Shown: positions 1 to 12,966, numbered from the stretch's first letter. The stretch is DNA of 64,000 nucleotides from Granulicella sp. (GCA_027452215.1 DAIDGQ010000039.1:62001-126000); one strand, 5' to 3'. Numbers and translations: made by a program. The notes: generated from the letters alone by a model not told the origin.

Positions 1-249
1 GATCATTTTCTTGACTTGGTGCGTTTGGAGGAGGAGGCCGATTCCCCACTGGTCGACGCCGGCGTTGTTACTCGCGATGGTAAGGTTGCGCACTCCAGTA
101 TCACGGAGGGCTGCGATGAGAGCCTCGGGGATGCCGCAGAGGCCGAAGCCCCCGATGGCGAGGAGCATGTCGTCCTGGGCGATGTCGGCTAGCGCAGCGT
201 GGGCATCAGGGTAGAGTTTTCCGGGGCGATTAGAGGTTGCCACGAGCAT
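1..249 (-). CDS. scoA: 3-oxoacid (succinyl-CoA:3-ketoacid) CoA-transferase subunit A, partial (runs off window start)
   Basis: Reverse-strand translation MLVATSNRPGKLYPDAHAALADIAQDDMLLAIGGFGLCGIPEALIAALRDTGVRNLTIASNNAGVDQWGIGLLLQTHQVKKMI has typical CoA-transferase A motifs (GGFGLCGIPE, SNNAG). It starts 8 bp after the hppD stop. Confidence 0.85.
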   Translation of the reverse strand, partial: MLVATSNRPGKLYPDAHAALADIAQDDMLLAIGGFGLCGIPEALIAALRDTGVRNLTIASNNAGVDQWGIGLLLQTHQVKKMI

Positions 250-257
250 CCCGTCGA

Positions 258-1382
258 CTACAGATTTCCACGTGCATCTTGTTCTCTTTCTATGGCTTCA
301 AAGAGAGCCTTAAAGTTTCCCTTGCCGAAACTGCGACTTCCCTTCCGCTGGATGATTTCGTAGAAGAGGGTGGGACGGTCTTCGACGGGCTGGGTGAAGA
401 TCTGGAGCATGTAGCCTTCGTTGTCGCGGTCGACGAGAATGCCGAGGCGCTCGAGTTCGTCGATGGGCTCGTCGATTTTGCCGACGCGGGCCTGGAGTTC
501 GGTGTAGTAGCTGTGGGGGATGGTGAGGAAGTTGACGCCCTGCTGCTGGAGGGCGGAGACGGTGGCGAGGATGTCGTGGGTGGCGAGCGCGAGGTGCTGG
601 ACTCCGGGGCCGTTGTAGAAGTCGAGGTACTCCTCGATCTGAGATTTGCGGCGGCCTTCGGCGGGTTCGTTGATGGGAAATTTGACGTAGCCGCTGGAGT
701 TGGCCATGACCTTGGACATGAGGGCGGAGTATTCGGTGGAGATGTCGTTGTCGTCGAAGTGCTGGTAGAGGGTGAAGCCCATGACGTGTGAGTAGAAGTC
801 GACCCAGTCGTTCATGGCATTCCAGCCGACGTTGCCGACGATGTGGTCGATGTGGAGGAGACCGACGGGGCGAGCGACGGTGTCTTCGACGAGGGCGCGG
901 TAGCCGGGAAAGAAGGGGCCCGAGTAGTTTTTGCGCTCGACGAAGGTGTGGAGGGTGTCGCCATAGGCGGCGATGCTGGAGATGACAACGGAGCCGTGCT
1001 GGTCGGAGAGGGTGGTGGGAGGCTGGACGGAGCGGGCACCTCGTTTGGTGGTCTCGCGCCAGGCGCTGGCGGCGTCGTCGACCCAGAGGGCGATGGCGCG
1101 GACGCCGTCACCGTGCTTGGCGACGTGCTGAGCAATCTCGGAGTCGGAGCGGAGGGCGGTGGTGAGGACGAAGCGGATCTTTCCCTGCTCGAGGACGTAG
1201 GAGGCTCGGTCGCGCTGGCCGGTCTCGGGGCCGGCGTAAGCGATGAGCTTCATGCCGAAGGCGGTGCGGTAGAAGTAGGCGGCTTGACGGGCGTTACCGA
1301 CGTAGAATTCGACGTGGTCGGTGCCGTTGAGGGGGAGGAAATCGGTAGAGGTATCGGGGGTGTTCTGGACGAGTGTTGCCAT
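258..1382 (-). CDS. hppD: 4-hydroxyphenylpyruvate dioxygenase
   Basis: Translation from MATLVQNTPDTS; VOC-fold HPPD motifs (DHVEFYVGNARQAAYFYRTAFG, GVQHLALATHDI, GYMLQIFTQPVEDRPTLFYEIIQRKGSRSFGKGNFKALFEAIEREQ). Confidence 0.95.
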   Translation of the reverse strand: MATLVQNTPDTSTDFLPLNGTDHVEFYVGNARQAAYFYRTAFGMKLIAYAGPETGQRDRASYVLEQGKIRFVLTTALRSDSEIAQHVAKHGDGVRAIALWVDDAASAWRETTKRGARSVQPPTTLSDQHGSVVISSIAAYGDTLHTFVERKNYSGPFFPGYRALVEDTVARPVGLLHIDHIVGNVGWNAMNDWVDFYSHVMGFTLYQHFDDNDISTEYSALMSKVMANSSGYVKFPINEPAEGRRKSQIEEYLDFYNGPGVQHLALATHDILATVSALQQQGVNFLTIPHSYYTELQARVGKIDEPIDELERLGILVDRDNEGYMLQIFTQPVEDRPTLFYEIIQRKGSRSFGKGNFKALFEAIEREQDARGNL

Positions 1383-1596
1383 AGCGGTGCTCCTGCGTGC
1401 CCGGGTTGGCGCGGAAGTCCAGCGCGCGGTACGGGCAATGCAAAGGATCAATCGTGGAGTGGGGCGATGTCAACTGGGGTGGGGGACGGGCGGGAGGCTT
1501 CCGAATGCCGGAGCAGGTAATCGGTTGTGCGGGGGTGATGAGTATCAGCCGCGGAAGCCGACCGATCACCACCGCACCCCCAGTTGACTCGAGGCT

Positions 1597-2727
1597 CTAC
1601 TCCGTTACGAAGATCAGGGCATGCGGGCCTTTCATCCCCACGTAGATTGGCGTCATGGCTCCGGTGGCTGTGTTGGTCTGCAAGACGGTGCCCTGACCGG
1701 CGCTGAAGGCTGTGCTGGGCGTAAACCCATTCGTAGCATCGATTCGATAGATCAATTGAGCCGGATTATCGGAGACCAGCATGAAAGAAGCGCCGCTGGC
1801 TGGAGACCAGCGGGTGTCGTCCAATGGCCACGGGTTGCCATAGAGCGTTACATTCAACACGCTTGAGGATTGCATCGCGGTGCCAATGTTCTTGACAAAC
1901 ACCAACTCCGCATCCTGTTGACTGTCGACCACCAGATCGCCAGCCGGATCTACCATGGAAGAGTCCGTGTCAGTCATGTTCAGGGTTACGGGCATATTGC
2001 CAATGATCGAGGTAGACGGTGTGCTGGACATTAGCACGGGTGTTGAATGGAAGGTCTTGCCATCGCTGTTGAGTGAAACAGCGTACAGTATGGGACCGGT
2101 ATTCACGCCGTATTCGGCGGTGGCACCACTGGAGTCAGTGGAGTAGGGGGCCATATTCGGGGTTGGGTTCGCGGTGGTCGTGGGGTTCGATGCACTCGCA
2201 TAGACGACCCCGTTGATCACCTTCATGTCATCAAGACCGCCGCCGTGTGGCAATTGCGCAACGTCAGCGGTATACGACTGCAGAGTGTTGGTGGTCGTGT
2301 TGATCGACGTGATGACTGGATTCGCATCTTCGTTGCTGCTGACCCAGACGGTGGTGGAGTTGAAGGCGACCAAACCGTCGGGATGGCCGGGGACCTTGAA
2401 GGTTTGCAGCGTATTGCCCTTCTCGTCATACTCGATCACCTCGGCCTGCGGGGAGGTAGCGCCGGGGACGAACGTGCCGTCAGGACTAACGTTCTTATTC
2501 TGGTAGATGACGAAGACAGAGGTTCCCAACTGCACCATGTCGTCTGGGACCAGCGCACCCGGTGCCTTTGCGAACACGGATATCGCAAAAGCGCTACCCT
2601 GGGTACCCGTCACCGATGTCGGTACAGAGATAGGAGACGGCGTCACGGTGATGCTGGGCGGAAGGCTGGAGCAACCGGTAAGCCAGACCGTTAGTGCCAC
2701 ACATACAACCGCAGAATGCAACTTCAT
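1597..2727 (-). CDS. Secreted lipoprotein, beta-propeller-like, function unknown
   Basis: Full-length ORF with lipobox (VWLTGC) and repeats of the NTTTVWVSSNEDANP type. Confidence 0.7.
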   Translation of the reverse strand: MKLHSAVVCVALTVWLTGCSSLPPSITVTPSPISVPTSVTGTQGSAFAISVFAKAPGALVPDDMVQLGTSVFVIYQNKNVSPDGTFVPGATSPQAEVIEYDEKGNTLQTFKVPGHPDGLVAFNSTTVWVSSNEDANPVITSINTTTNTLQSYTADVAQLPHGGGLDDMKVINGVVYASASNPTTTANPTPNMAPYSTDSSGATAEYGVNTGPILYAVSLNSDGKTFHSTPVLMSSTPSTSIIGNMPVTLNMTDTDSSMVDPAGDLVVDSQQDAELVFVKNIGTAMQSSSVLNVTLYGNPWPLDDTRWSPASGASFMLVSDNPAQLIYRIDATNGFTPSTAFSAGQGTVLQTNTATGAMTPIYVGMKGPHALIFVTE

Positions 2728-2846
2728 TCGTAACCCCCAAACTTACATAGTGTGGAGGCTAGTCGGGCTATGTGACTGAGGCATGAACGGCAGGTGAATG
2801 TGCGTGCAGTGTTCGTTGAGGCTGGCAGATCAGACTCCCGCCCCGG

Positions 2847-3722
2847 CTAGGCGAAGTGCCTGGCCCAGAGTTGGACCCAGCTAAAGGTGAGAGCTTTCCA
2901 GGGTTGCCAGAAGTAGAGGACGGAGGCTGCGAACTCGAGGGCGAGCATGCTGGCGGAGGCGAGGATGAAGGAGCGCATGAGGCGGTTGCGGTACCAGTCC
3001 CATGCGGCCATGAGAAGGATGACGAGGGCGTTGCCGTAGAAAGTGTAGAGGAACCAGACGAGGACGGAGTGGGGTTCATTCGGCCAGAGATAGCCGGAGA
3101 AGCGGGAAAATCCAGGGTCGGCGATGGCGACGGTGGTGAGGATCATCATGCGACGATGCGCGGCGGGATTTTTTCGCAGGGCGATGCCCCACGCAAGCAC
3201 GCCGGTGAAGGCGATCATGTTCACGATGTTGACGGAGAGGAACGGCGGGTCGCCGAGAGGGCCGTGGAAGTTAACGGCTTGCGAGGCGATGGCCGCCCAC
3301 GGGCCGAGAACCACCATGAGGCACGCCCAGCCGGCAAGGAACCAGCCTAGCTTGCGGTGCAAAGCGATACGGTCGCCCAGAACCAGCAGGACTTGCGCGG
3401 TGAGCAGGAGCAGCCAGACCGTGAAGACCACGGCATGCACGTAGAGGATGTGCGGCGCGGGCGGATTCTCGTGGGCGAAGCGGCGCAAGTCGAAGCCGAA
3501 GCCGAGGATCATGCCCAGCCAAAGGAGAGCGAGCCAGATGGCGGAGGGGGCGCGGTCGTCGCGTGCGCTCCAGGTACCTCGGGTGTGCAGAATCGTCTTT
3601 AGCCCGGTAATGGGGGGAGCTGTGGCCACGTGCGTGTCCTCCTGCGTGAGGGTGCGAGAAATTGTGGGGCCTGATGGTGAGGACGGTAGCTGAGCGAACG
3701 GGGGAAAGTCAATTGAATTCAA
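2847..3722 (-). CDS. Multi-pass membrane protein, function unknown
   Basis: Long ORF with several hydrophobic helices (AIWLALLWLGMILGFGF; VVFTVWLLLLTAQVLLVLG). The start may be internal. Confidence 0.65.
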   Translation of the reverse strand: MNSIDFPPFAQLPSSPSGPTISRTLTQEDTHVATAPPITGLKTILHTRGTWSARDDRAPSAIWLALLWLGMILGFGFDLRRFAHENPPAPHILYVHAVVFTVWLLLLTAQVLLVLGDRIALHRKLGWFLAGWACLMVVLGPWAAIASQAVNFHGPLGDPPFLSVNIVNMIAFTGVLAWGIALRKNPAAHRRMMILTTVAIADPGFSRFSGYLWPNEPHSVLVWFLYTFYGNALVILLMAAWDWYRNRLMRSFILASASMLALEFAASVLYFWQPWKALTFSWVQLWARHFA

Positions 3723-3909
3723 TTCATTACGTTGAGATTTGGCACGTCTCGGACGCTGTCGAGGCTGGCTGATTCTGGACTGGTTCTGATGTTGAGCAAA
3801 GATCGTCCGCCGTGGGTTTCGGAGGGCCTCCGGGGCGTGTTGAGGCGTGGGAAGAAAGTATCTTCGCTGAGCGGAGTGTCAATGGATCACGAGGTAAGCG
3901 GGCAGAGCG

Positions 3910-6900
3910 CTAGTAAATGAGCTTCACCGAGAGCTGAATCTGCCGGGAGGTACCGGCCGTCTTGCTGATAATGCCGAAGCCTGAACCTTTGATGGTGTTG
4001 GCGGGAAGGCCCATGTTGACTACGTTGAAGATATTAAAGAACTCGGCGCGGAATTGAATGTCTGCACGTTCGGCGCCGGTTGCGCGGTGTCCGAAGGGGG
4101 TGCTCTTGATCAGAGCGTAGTCGAAGTCGTAGTAGGCCGGACCGAAGAAGGTGTTGCGTCCCAGGGTGCCAAACCTGCCCGAGTTTGGGCCGGTTCCACC
4201 GGGAATACCAATGGGAATGGAGAAGAAAGAGCCGTTGTTGGTGCCTCGGCCAAAGTAGTCTTCGCGCTTGCGGGTAGAGCTGTGCGCGGTGGATAGATGC
4301 GGAGTTGCAATCTGGTCGGGGCGGTCTGTGCCGTAGGTGCCCGCGCCCGTCTGCTGGATTCCGGAGTACACGGTGAAGGGAGAGCCGCTGGTGATGGTGG
4401 AGATGCTGAGCAGCTCCCAGCCGGCGGTCACGGCCTTGCTGACGGGGCGGAGGAAGCCAATCTTCTGGAGCTGCAGGTCCTGGGCCGCGCTCAGCGTAAA
4501 GGCGTGAGCTACGTCGAAGTTGGACGGACCCTTTTCCGCGTGCGTATCGAAGGGGTTCTGCGGAAAAGGGATAGCGACTGCACCGGTCGAGCCAGTTCCT
4601 CCTGACAGACCGCTGAGATCGTCGAGCGACTTCGCCCAGGTGTATCCGGCCTGAAGGCTGGGGCCGCCGTGCCCGATAGAGCCGGAGAGAGAGGTCTGCA
4701 GAGCGTTGTAGGAAGAGTGGGAGGTATCGGTGATGACGGATTCGAAGCCGAAGCCTCCGGTCACGGCTCCTGTGCTGTCGAAGGTGGTGTAGGGAGCAAA
4801 ACCGGGGTCCGCCCCGGGAAAGGCGTTCGGAAACGAGACGCGAGGGAGGCGAAAGGCTGCGGTGCCGATGTAGGTCGCGTCGGCTGTGAGGCCACCGAAT
4901 TGCCGCTCGATCCCGAGGGTCCAGGTCTGGAGAAAGCCATCTCCGAATTTGCGGTCGATGGCACTGAGATTGAGCAGGGATAACTGCTGGCCGGGCGCGA
5001 GCGACGCGAGATCGTGCTCGTAGCGGTTTACATCCATGACGGTGTTGGCTGGAACCTGCTTGGGGTCGCCGCTGGCGAAGATGTCGTTTCCGGCGGGAGT
5101 GTAGGCGCGGGGAAGCTCGGCGGGAGTGATCTGGAAGCCGTAGGGAATCTCGGCGTTCTTCGCTGCGTTGACGCGCGGATAGACGGCGAAGGGAGTTGAG
5201 CCGGTGAGGAAGTTGTCCTGCCAGATGTTCGGTGGGATGACGGTAATCGCTCCTCCGATATGCACCAACAACTTGCTCGGAGCCTGCCAGTCAAGCTGGA
5301 CACGAGGACCCCAGCCATTCCACCCTGACTGATATCCGGGCTGCGGATTGATGACGTACTGCTGGGGGGTTCCTGCTGGAGGATTCACTTCGAGGAAGCT
5401 CGAGGTGCGGTGGGCTCGCTCGGTGATTGGCGAATAGAACTCGTACCGGAGCCCGTAATCCAGTGTGAATCGATCGCTGATCTTCCAGGTGTCTTCGACG
5501 TAGACGTTGACGTCGTTGCGACTGATGGCGGCGGGGCCAATGTGGGGGCCGTTTGAGAAATAAGGAGGAGCCACCGCAACGGTATAGCTGTAGGGATAGC
5601 CGATGAGCAGACTGCTAAGCGTATCCGGAAGTGGGTCGCCGGGCTGAATGTCGTGCGTGCCGCTGGCGGAAGGGATGAAGGAGGGAGAGTAGACGGTTCC
5701 CCCTCCGAAGTCGTATTCCCCGTTGGGACTGATGCCGAAGTAGGTGGAGTCGCGGTTGAGCCGGGCCTCGATCCCAAACTTCAGGACATGGCGCTTCGTT
5801 GTCCAGGAGAAGTTCTGCTGTCCTTGGAAGAGATTGCCGAAGGAGGACATGACAGATCCTGCGGCGAGATTGAATCCTTCAAAGAGCCCATCGACCAGCT
5901 TCACTGCCGGGTCGGTGTGATTGGGCGTGTCAAAAGACGGAGTGGTACGTGTGATGCTGAAGGACGACGACCACACGAAACGTGGCGTGGCCTCACGCGT
6001 ATAGGTGAAGACGACGTTGCGCTGGCGGTCGACATACTGGACGCCGAAGGTTGGGTCGATGATCGTCTGATCAGGGTTGGTGGTTGGCCCGGTGAGGTTG
6101 TCGTAGGTAAAGCGGGCGAGGAACTGGCCCTTCGGTCCCATCCTCTGGTCCAGCCGGATAGAGAACTGATCAGCATTGGTGACAACATTGGATGGAGCGG
6201 CATAGGTCCGGTCACCGTAGGCTCCGGTCGGATCGTTGGGCTTGGGATAGCGAGCGAGGACGGCGGCAATCTTAGGATCGACAGGGATGGTGAGGGTGTC
6301 GGTGCTGCCATCGGAGTAGGTGACGGTGTCGGCTCCGGCTCGCTCCGCAAGGGTCGGGACAGCCAGCACCTGGGTGGTTCCAAGGATCTGCCGAAAGCCC
6401 TGATATTGGCCGAAATAATAGGTGCGGCCCCGGCCATCGTACACATGAGGCAAGAACACGGGGCCTCCGTTCGTGAAGCCAAATTCATTGCGATGGAAGG
6501 GTGGGATGCGGCCCGGCTCAGCGATCGACGGGTAGTCGAAGTAATTGCGCGCATCGAAGGCTGAGTTGCGCAGAAACTCGAAGAACGAGCCGTGGAAGCC
6601 GCTCTTGCCGGAGCGGGTGAGGATGTTGGTAAAGCCCGACGCGCCGCGGCCAATGTCGGCAGGCATCCAGCCGGAGCTGGACTGGATGGTCTCGATCGCA
6701 TCGACATTGAAGTTGCTGAAGGCGGCTCCTCCCATCTCGGGATCGCTGATGTCTGCGCCGTCCATGGCAAAGGTCGCTTCCACTCCACGCTGGCCGTTGA
6801 TGGCGAACTGCTGGGTGAAGTTGGTCGCTCCATTGACGTCGGTCATGGTACCCGCGGCGAGCAGCAGAAGTGTGCTGAAGTCGCGGCCGTTGAGTGGAAG

Positions 6901-7443
6901 TTCGCTGACGGCCTGGCTGGAGAGCTGCTCGCCTCCCGAGGTGGAGTTGGCTGAGGCAGCCGTTGCTCCGGCGACAGACCTTGCTCCGGTGGCGGGAGCT
7001 GCCGCAGGTGCCGGGCTGACCGCGAGGATGTTCTGCGGGGAGACAGCGAGCGAGACGTCCGGCCCCGGGATCTGAATCGGCGTGGCGGGTGTAGGCATTA
7101 GCCCGGGCAGGCGGACGGTGAGGGTATACCGTCCCGGCGCGAGGTTCAGGAAGCGGAAGTCTCCATGAACGCCGGTAGTTTTGGTGAGCGTGCCCGCGGG
7201 CAGGATGATCGTGACGGTGGCTCCGGCGACGGGCTGATTGGAGGCGTCGCGCACGATGCCTCCCCAGCTCGTGCTGGCTGGATTGGAGGCCTGAGCCCAG
7301 ACCGACAAAGAGAAAAGGCACGCTGAGAGGCAGCCAACCACGATCAGGAGTGCTGCCCGGATCAATGGTGCTGGGGTTGTAGAAACGAAAAGATGAACCA
7401 CTAAATGATCGTTCGCTGGGTGCGAGGTTCTACTCTGAAGCAT
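3910..7443 (-). CDS. TonB-dependent receptor with N-terminal carboxypeptidase-regulatory-like domain (Oar-like)
   Basis: 1177 aa; signal peptide, GGIVRDASNQPVAGATVTI CarboxypepD_reg domain, plug motif VSELPLNGRDFSTLLLLAAG, terminal beta-strand IQLSVKLIY. Confidence 0.9.
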   Translation of the reverse strand: MLQSRTSHPANDHLVVHLFVSTTPAPLIRAALLIVVGCLSACLFSLSVWAQASNPASTSWGGIVRDASNQPVAGATVTIILPAGTLTKTTGVHGDFRFLNLAPGRYTLTVRLPGLMPTPATPIQIPGPDVSLAVSPQNILAVSPAPAAAPATGARSVAGATAASANSTSGGEQLSSQAVSELPLNGRDFSTLLLLAAGTMTDVNGATNFTQQFAINGQRGVEATFAMDGADISDPEMGGAAFSNFNVDAIETIQSSSGWMPADIGRGASGFTNILTRSGKSGFHGSFFEFLRNSAFDARNYFDYPSIAEPGRIPPFHRNEFGFTNGGPVFLPHVYDGRGRTYYFGQYQGFRQILGTTQVLAVPTLAERAGADTVTYSDGSTDTLTIPVDPKIAAVLARYPKPNDPTGAYGDRTYAAPSNVVTNADQFSIRLDQRMGPKGQFLARFTYDNLTGPTTNPDQTIIDPTFGVQYVDRQRNVVFTYTREATPRFVWSSSFSITRTTPSFDTPNHTDPAVKLVDGLFEGFNLAAGSVMSSFGNLFQGQQNFSWTTKRHVLKFGIEARLNRDSTYFGISPNGEYDFGGGTVYSPSFIPSASGTHDIQPGDPLPDTLSSLLIGYPYSYTVAVAPPYFSNGPHIGPAAISRNDVNVYVEDTWKISDRFTLDYGLRYEFYSPITERAHRTSSFLEVNPPAGTPQQYVINPQPGYQSGWNGWGPRVQLDWQAPSKLLVHIGGAITVIPPNIWQDNFLTGSTPFAVYPRVNAAKNAEIPYGFQITPAELPRAYTPAGNDIFASGDPKQVPANTVMDVNRYEHDLASLAPGQQLSLLNLSAIDRKFGDGFLQTWTLGIERQFGGLTADATYIGTAAFRLPRVSFPNAFPGADPGFAPYTTFDSTGAVTGGFGFESVITDTSHSSYNALQTSLSGSIGHGGPSLQAGYTWAKSLDDLSGLSGGTGSTGAVAIPFPQNPFDTHAEKGPSNFDVAHAFTLSAAQDLQLQKIGFLRPVSKAVTAGWELLSISTITSGSPFTVYSGIQQTGAGTYGTDRPDQIATPHLSTAHSSTRKREDYFGRGTNNGSFFSIPIGIPGGTGPNSGRFGTLGRNTFFGPAYYDFDYALIKSTPFGHRATGAERADIQFRAEFFNIFNVVNMGLPANTIKGSGFGIISKTAGTSRQIQLSVKLIY

Positions 7444-7558
7444 TACCCACGATAAATGGATTTAGCGACCTTTGACTTGCAACGATCACTAATTCGATAC
7501 TGCGCCGCGAGCGGTAGTTCCCTGCCGGAACGCGACCGAATCCGATTGCGCACATCCA

Positions 7559-9109
7559 ATGGCCATGGATTCACCGAATATACGTCCCAGCACGTCGCAG
7601 GCGTCGACCCTTTCGGGCAGCGATACGGTTCGATTTGGCTTTGACAATACTTACGCAAAGTTGCCGGAGCGTTTCTATGCGCGAGTGAATCCTACCCCCG
7701 TGGCAGAGGTACGGCTGGTGAAGCTGAACGTAGAGCTGGCAATGAGCCTGGGGCTCGATCCGGAGGAGCTCAAGAGCAATCGAGGCGTGGCAATTCTGGC
7801 CGGGAACCTTGTGGCCGAGGGAGCTGAACCCTTGGCGATGGCCTATGCCGGACACCAGTTTGGACACTTCGTGCCACAACTCGGCGATGGGCGTGCGAAC
7901 CTGCTGGGCGAAGTGGTGGGGCGCGACGGGAGGCGCTACGATATTCAGCTCAAGGGCTCGGGGCGCACACCGTTTTCACGCGGAGGGGATGGCCGGGCTG
8001 CATTGGGTCCAGTGCTGCGCGAGTACCTTGTTAGCGAGGCGATGGCAGCGCTGGGCGTGCCCACCGCGCGGGCGCTGGCGGCGGTAACGACCGGCGAACA
8101 CGTGCTGAGGGAGTCGGCGTTGCCGGGTGCCGTGATGACACGGGTGGCGGGCAGCCATCTGCGCGTCGGGTCGTTTCAATACTTCGCTGCCCGCGGCGAC
8201 ACAGACGGCGTGCGCGTGCTGGCCGACTACGCGATTCGTCGGCACTATCCTGAAGCGTCGCAGGCTGAGCAGCCTTACCGCGCCCTGCTGGCCGGAGTGA
8301 TGGAGCGGCAGGCGAAGCTAATCGCGCAGTGGATGCTGCTCGGGTTTATCCATGGGGTGATGAACACGGACAATATGTCCATCTCGGGCGAGACCATCGA
8401 CTACGGACCGTGCGCGTTTCTGGAGGCATACGATCCGGCCAAGGTGTACAGCTCTATCGACCACGGCGGCCGTTATGCGTATGGAAACCAGGCTCGCGCG
8501 GCGCAGTGGAACCTGGCGAGGCTGGCGGAGACCTTGCTTCCCCTTCTGGCGATTGAGGCGGGCGGCGAAGAGGCGGCGATCGCGGTGGCCAACGAGCTTC
8601 TCACGGACTTCGTGCCGCAGTTTGAGGCCGCCCGCACCGCAGGCCTGCTCCGTAAGATTGGGATACTGACGCAACGCGAGGGCGATGCTGCGCTGGCCGA
8701 AGATCTGCTGCAGCGCATGGCCGCGAACGACGCTGACTTCACCTTGACGTTCCGACGGCTGTGCGATGCCGCTGCCGGGACGGAGGGCGATGCGGGAGTG
8801 CGAGCCTTGTTTGCCGATCCTGCGGCGTACGACGGTTGGGCTGCTGGATGGCGACGGCGGTTGGAAGAGGAGACGGACGCCGGGCGGGTTCGGGCGGCTG
8901 CTATGCGGAGGGTGAATCCGGCGATTATCCCCCGGAACCATCTGGTGGAAGCCGCGCTCCAGGCAGCCACCCAGCGACAAGACTTCCGGCAGTTTGAGGA
9001 TCTGCTGGATGCGGTCTCGCGGCCCTACGACGACCGTCCGGGACTCGAACGATACAGCGTCCCTGCACTTGCCGAGGAGTGCGTGGAGCACACCTTTTGC
9101 GGGACGTAA
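7559..9109 (+). CDS. selO: SelO/YdiU family protein (protein adenylyltransferase-like)
   Basis: SelO signatures: NTYAKLPERFYARVNPTPV, YAGHQFGHFVPQLGDGRANLLGE, QLKGSGRTPFSRGGDGRAALGPVLREYL, GVMNTDNMSISGETIDYGPCAF. Confidence 0.93.
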   Translation: MAMDSPNIRPSTSQASTLSGSDTVRFGFDNTYAKLPERFYARVNPTPVAEVRLVKLNVELAMSLGLDPEELKSNRGVAILAGNLVAEGAEPLAMAYAGHQFGHFVPQLGDGRANLLGEVVGRDGRRYDIQLKGSGRTPFSRGGDGRAALGPVLREYLVSEAMAALGVPTARALAAVTTGEHVLRESALPGAVMTRVAGSHLRVGSFQYFAARGDTDGVRVLADYAIRRHYPEASQAEQPYRALLAGVMERQAKLIAQWMLLGFIHGVMNTDNMSISGETIDYGPCAFLEAYDPAKVYSSIDHGGRYAYGNQARAAQWNLARLAETLLPLLAIEAGGEEAAIAVANELLTDFVPQFEAARTAGLLRKIGILTQREGDAALAEDLLQRMAANDADFTLTFRRLCDAAAGTEGDAGVRALFADPAAYDGWAAGWRRRLEEETDAGRVRAAAMRRVNPAIIPRNHLVEAALQAATQRQDFRQFEDLLDAVSRPYDDRPGLERYSVPALAEECVEHTFCGT

Positions 9110-9127
9110 CGGGCCGAGGCGCGATGA

Positions 9128-11488
<2,361 letters not shown>

Positions 11489-11522
11489 CCGCAGGGAGAT
11501 CGTCTAATAGCTCTTCGTACGC

Positions 11523-11577
11523 GTAGCCTCGATGGGACCTCGGATCATACCGAACCCGTTCGAGGCTACATTTTTTT
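11523..11577 (+). terminator. Rho-independent terminator downstream of katG
   Basis: GTAGCCTCGA...TCGAGGCTAC perfect inverted repeat followed by ATTTTTTT. Confidence 0.85.
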
Positions 11578-11627
11578 GCGAGCTTTTGACGGTGGAGGAT
11601 TGCTTGAGTATCGAACGCCGGGCACGT

Positions 11628-12962
11628 TCAGATCGCGGGGAGGATGGTGCCGCGGCACTCGCCGAAGGTGATGGTGGGAAGGCCAGGGCGCGCGCAGTGG
11701 CCGCGGAAGATGACTTCGTCACCGTCTTCGAGGAACGTGCGAGTCTCTCCGTTGGGTAGATGGATCGGGTGCTGACCGCGTTGCGTGATCTCGAGCAGGC
11801 AGCCTTGCGAGCCGGGAATTGCTCCGGAGACTGTGCCGGTGGCTAGGATGTCTCCCTCAACGAGGTTGCAGCCGTTGCTGGTGTGGTGCGCGATCATCTG
11901 CGCAAAGGACCAATGGAGGTCCGAGAGATTGGACTTGCTGAGTGAGATGGGAGGTAGCGAGGCCTCGCGCATGCGGGTGGTAGAGAGCAGGACTTCGAGG
12001 GAGAGGTCAATAGCGGAGGAGGTCTCTGCGAGATACGGCAGAGGCGCGGGATCGTGGGGGGCGAGCGGTGTGCGGTAGGGGCGGAGAGCGTCCATCGGGA
12101 TGACCCACGGGGAGAGGCTGGTGGCAAAGCTTTTGCCGAGGAAGGGGCCGAGGGGTTGGGCCTCCCAGACCTGAATGTCGCGAGCGGACCAGTCGTTGAG
12201 CAAGGAGAGGCCGAAGAGATGGCTCTCGGCTTCGGAGATGGGGATGGGTGTGCCGAGCGGGTTGCCGGTGCCGATGATTGCGGCGACCTCGAGTTCGTAG
12301 TCTAGCTGAAGCGTGGGGGCGAAGGTTGGGGTGGGGGCCCCGGGAAGTTTGAACTGGCCGTGAGGGCGGCGGATTTCCGTGCCGCTGACGACGAGAGACG
12401 AGGCGCGGCCATGGTAGCCGATCGGGACCCACTGATAGTTAGGGAGGAGCGGCGCGTCGGGACGGAAGAGCTTGCCGATGTTGGTGGCGTGATGAATGGA
12501 GGCATAGAAGTCGGTGTAGTTTGCGACGGCGACAGGCCTGAGGAAACGGGCGCGAACCATGGGGACCATCGACGCGGCGACGATGCGGCGATGGTCGGCG
12601 GCGGCATTACCTTCGTCGCGTTGGTCAGAGGTTGGGTCGTCTTTGAGGAGATCGAATAGAAGCCTGCGAAGAGCAGACCAGGCGGGAGGCCCGCAGCGAA
12701 GGAGCGGATTGAGTTGAGGCGCGGAGCAGGCAGCGCGGATGGCCGCAGGAAGAGAGTTGAGCGCGCCAGCGTGCGCGAGTTCGTAGAGGTCGAGGATGAA
12801 ACTGCCGATGCCGACGCCGAGGTGCGCGGTGGCGTCGAGTGCGGACGTTGAGACGAACGAGCAGTACGGGAGGGATTGCAGAGGAAAGCCGAGGGTCGCG
12901 TCGTTCGCGGACTCGACCCAGCTCTTCCCTTCCCAACTATCTTCAGTCACGAGGCTCGTCAT
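11628..12962 (-). CDS. fahA: Fumarylacetoacetase
   Basis: Start at MTSLVTEDSWEGKSWVESAN; motifs DFYASIHHATNIGKLFRP, PIGYHGRASSLVVSGTEIRRP, LDYELEVAAIIG, LLNDWSARDIQ. Confidence 0.95.
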   Translation of the reverse strand: MTSLVTEDSWEGKSWVESANDATLGFPLQSLPYCSFVSTSALDATAHLGVGIGSFILDLYELAHAGALNSLPAAIRAACSAPQLNPLLRCGPPAWSALRRLLFDLLKDDPTSDQRDEGNAAADHRRIVAASMVPMVRARFLRPVAVANYTDFYASIHHATNIGKLFRPDAPLLPNYQWVPIGYHGRASSLVVSGTEIRRPHGQFKLPGAPTPTFAPTLQLDYELEVAAIIGTGNPLGTPIPISEAESHLFGLSLLNDWSARDIQVWEAQPLGPFLGKSFATSLSPWVIPMDALRPYRTPLAPHDPAPLPYLAETSSAIDLSLEVLLSTTRMREASLPPISLSKSNLSDLHWSFAQMIAHHTSNGCNLVEGDILATGTVSGAIPGSQGCLLEITQRGQHPIHLPNGETRTFLEDGDEVIFRGHCARPGLPTITFGECRGTILPAI

Positions 12963-12966
12963 GAGT

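Noticed and set aside
5901-6833. 310-aa minus-strand ORF within the TonB receptor region
   Set aside because: Alternative frame of the TonB receptor gene on the same strand; Ser/Pro/Thr-rich, no domain.
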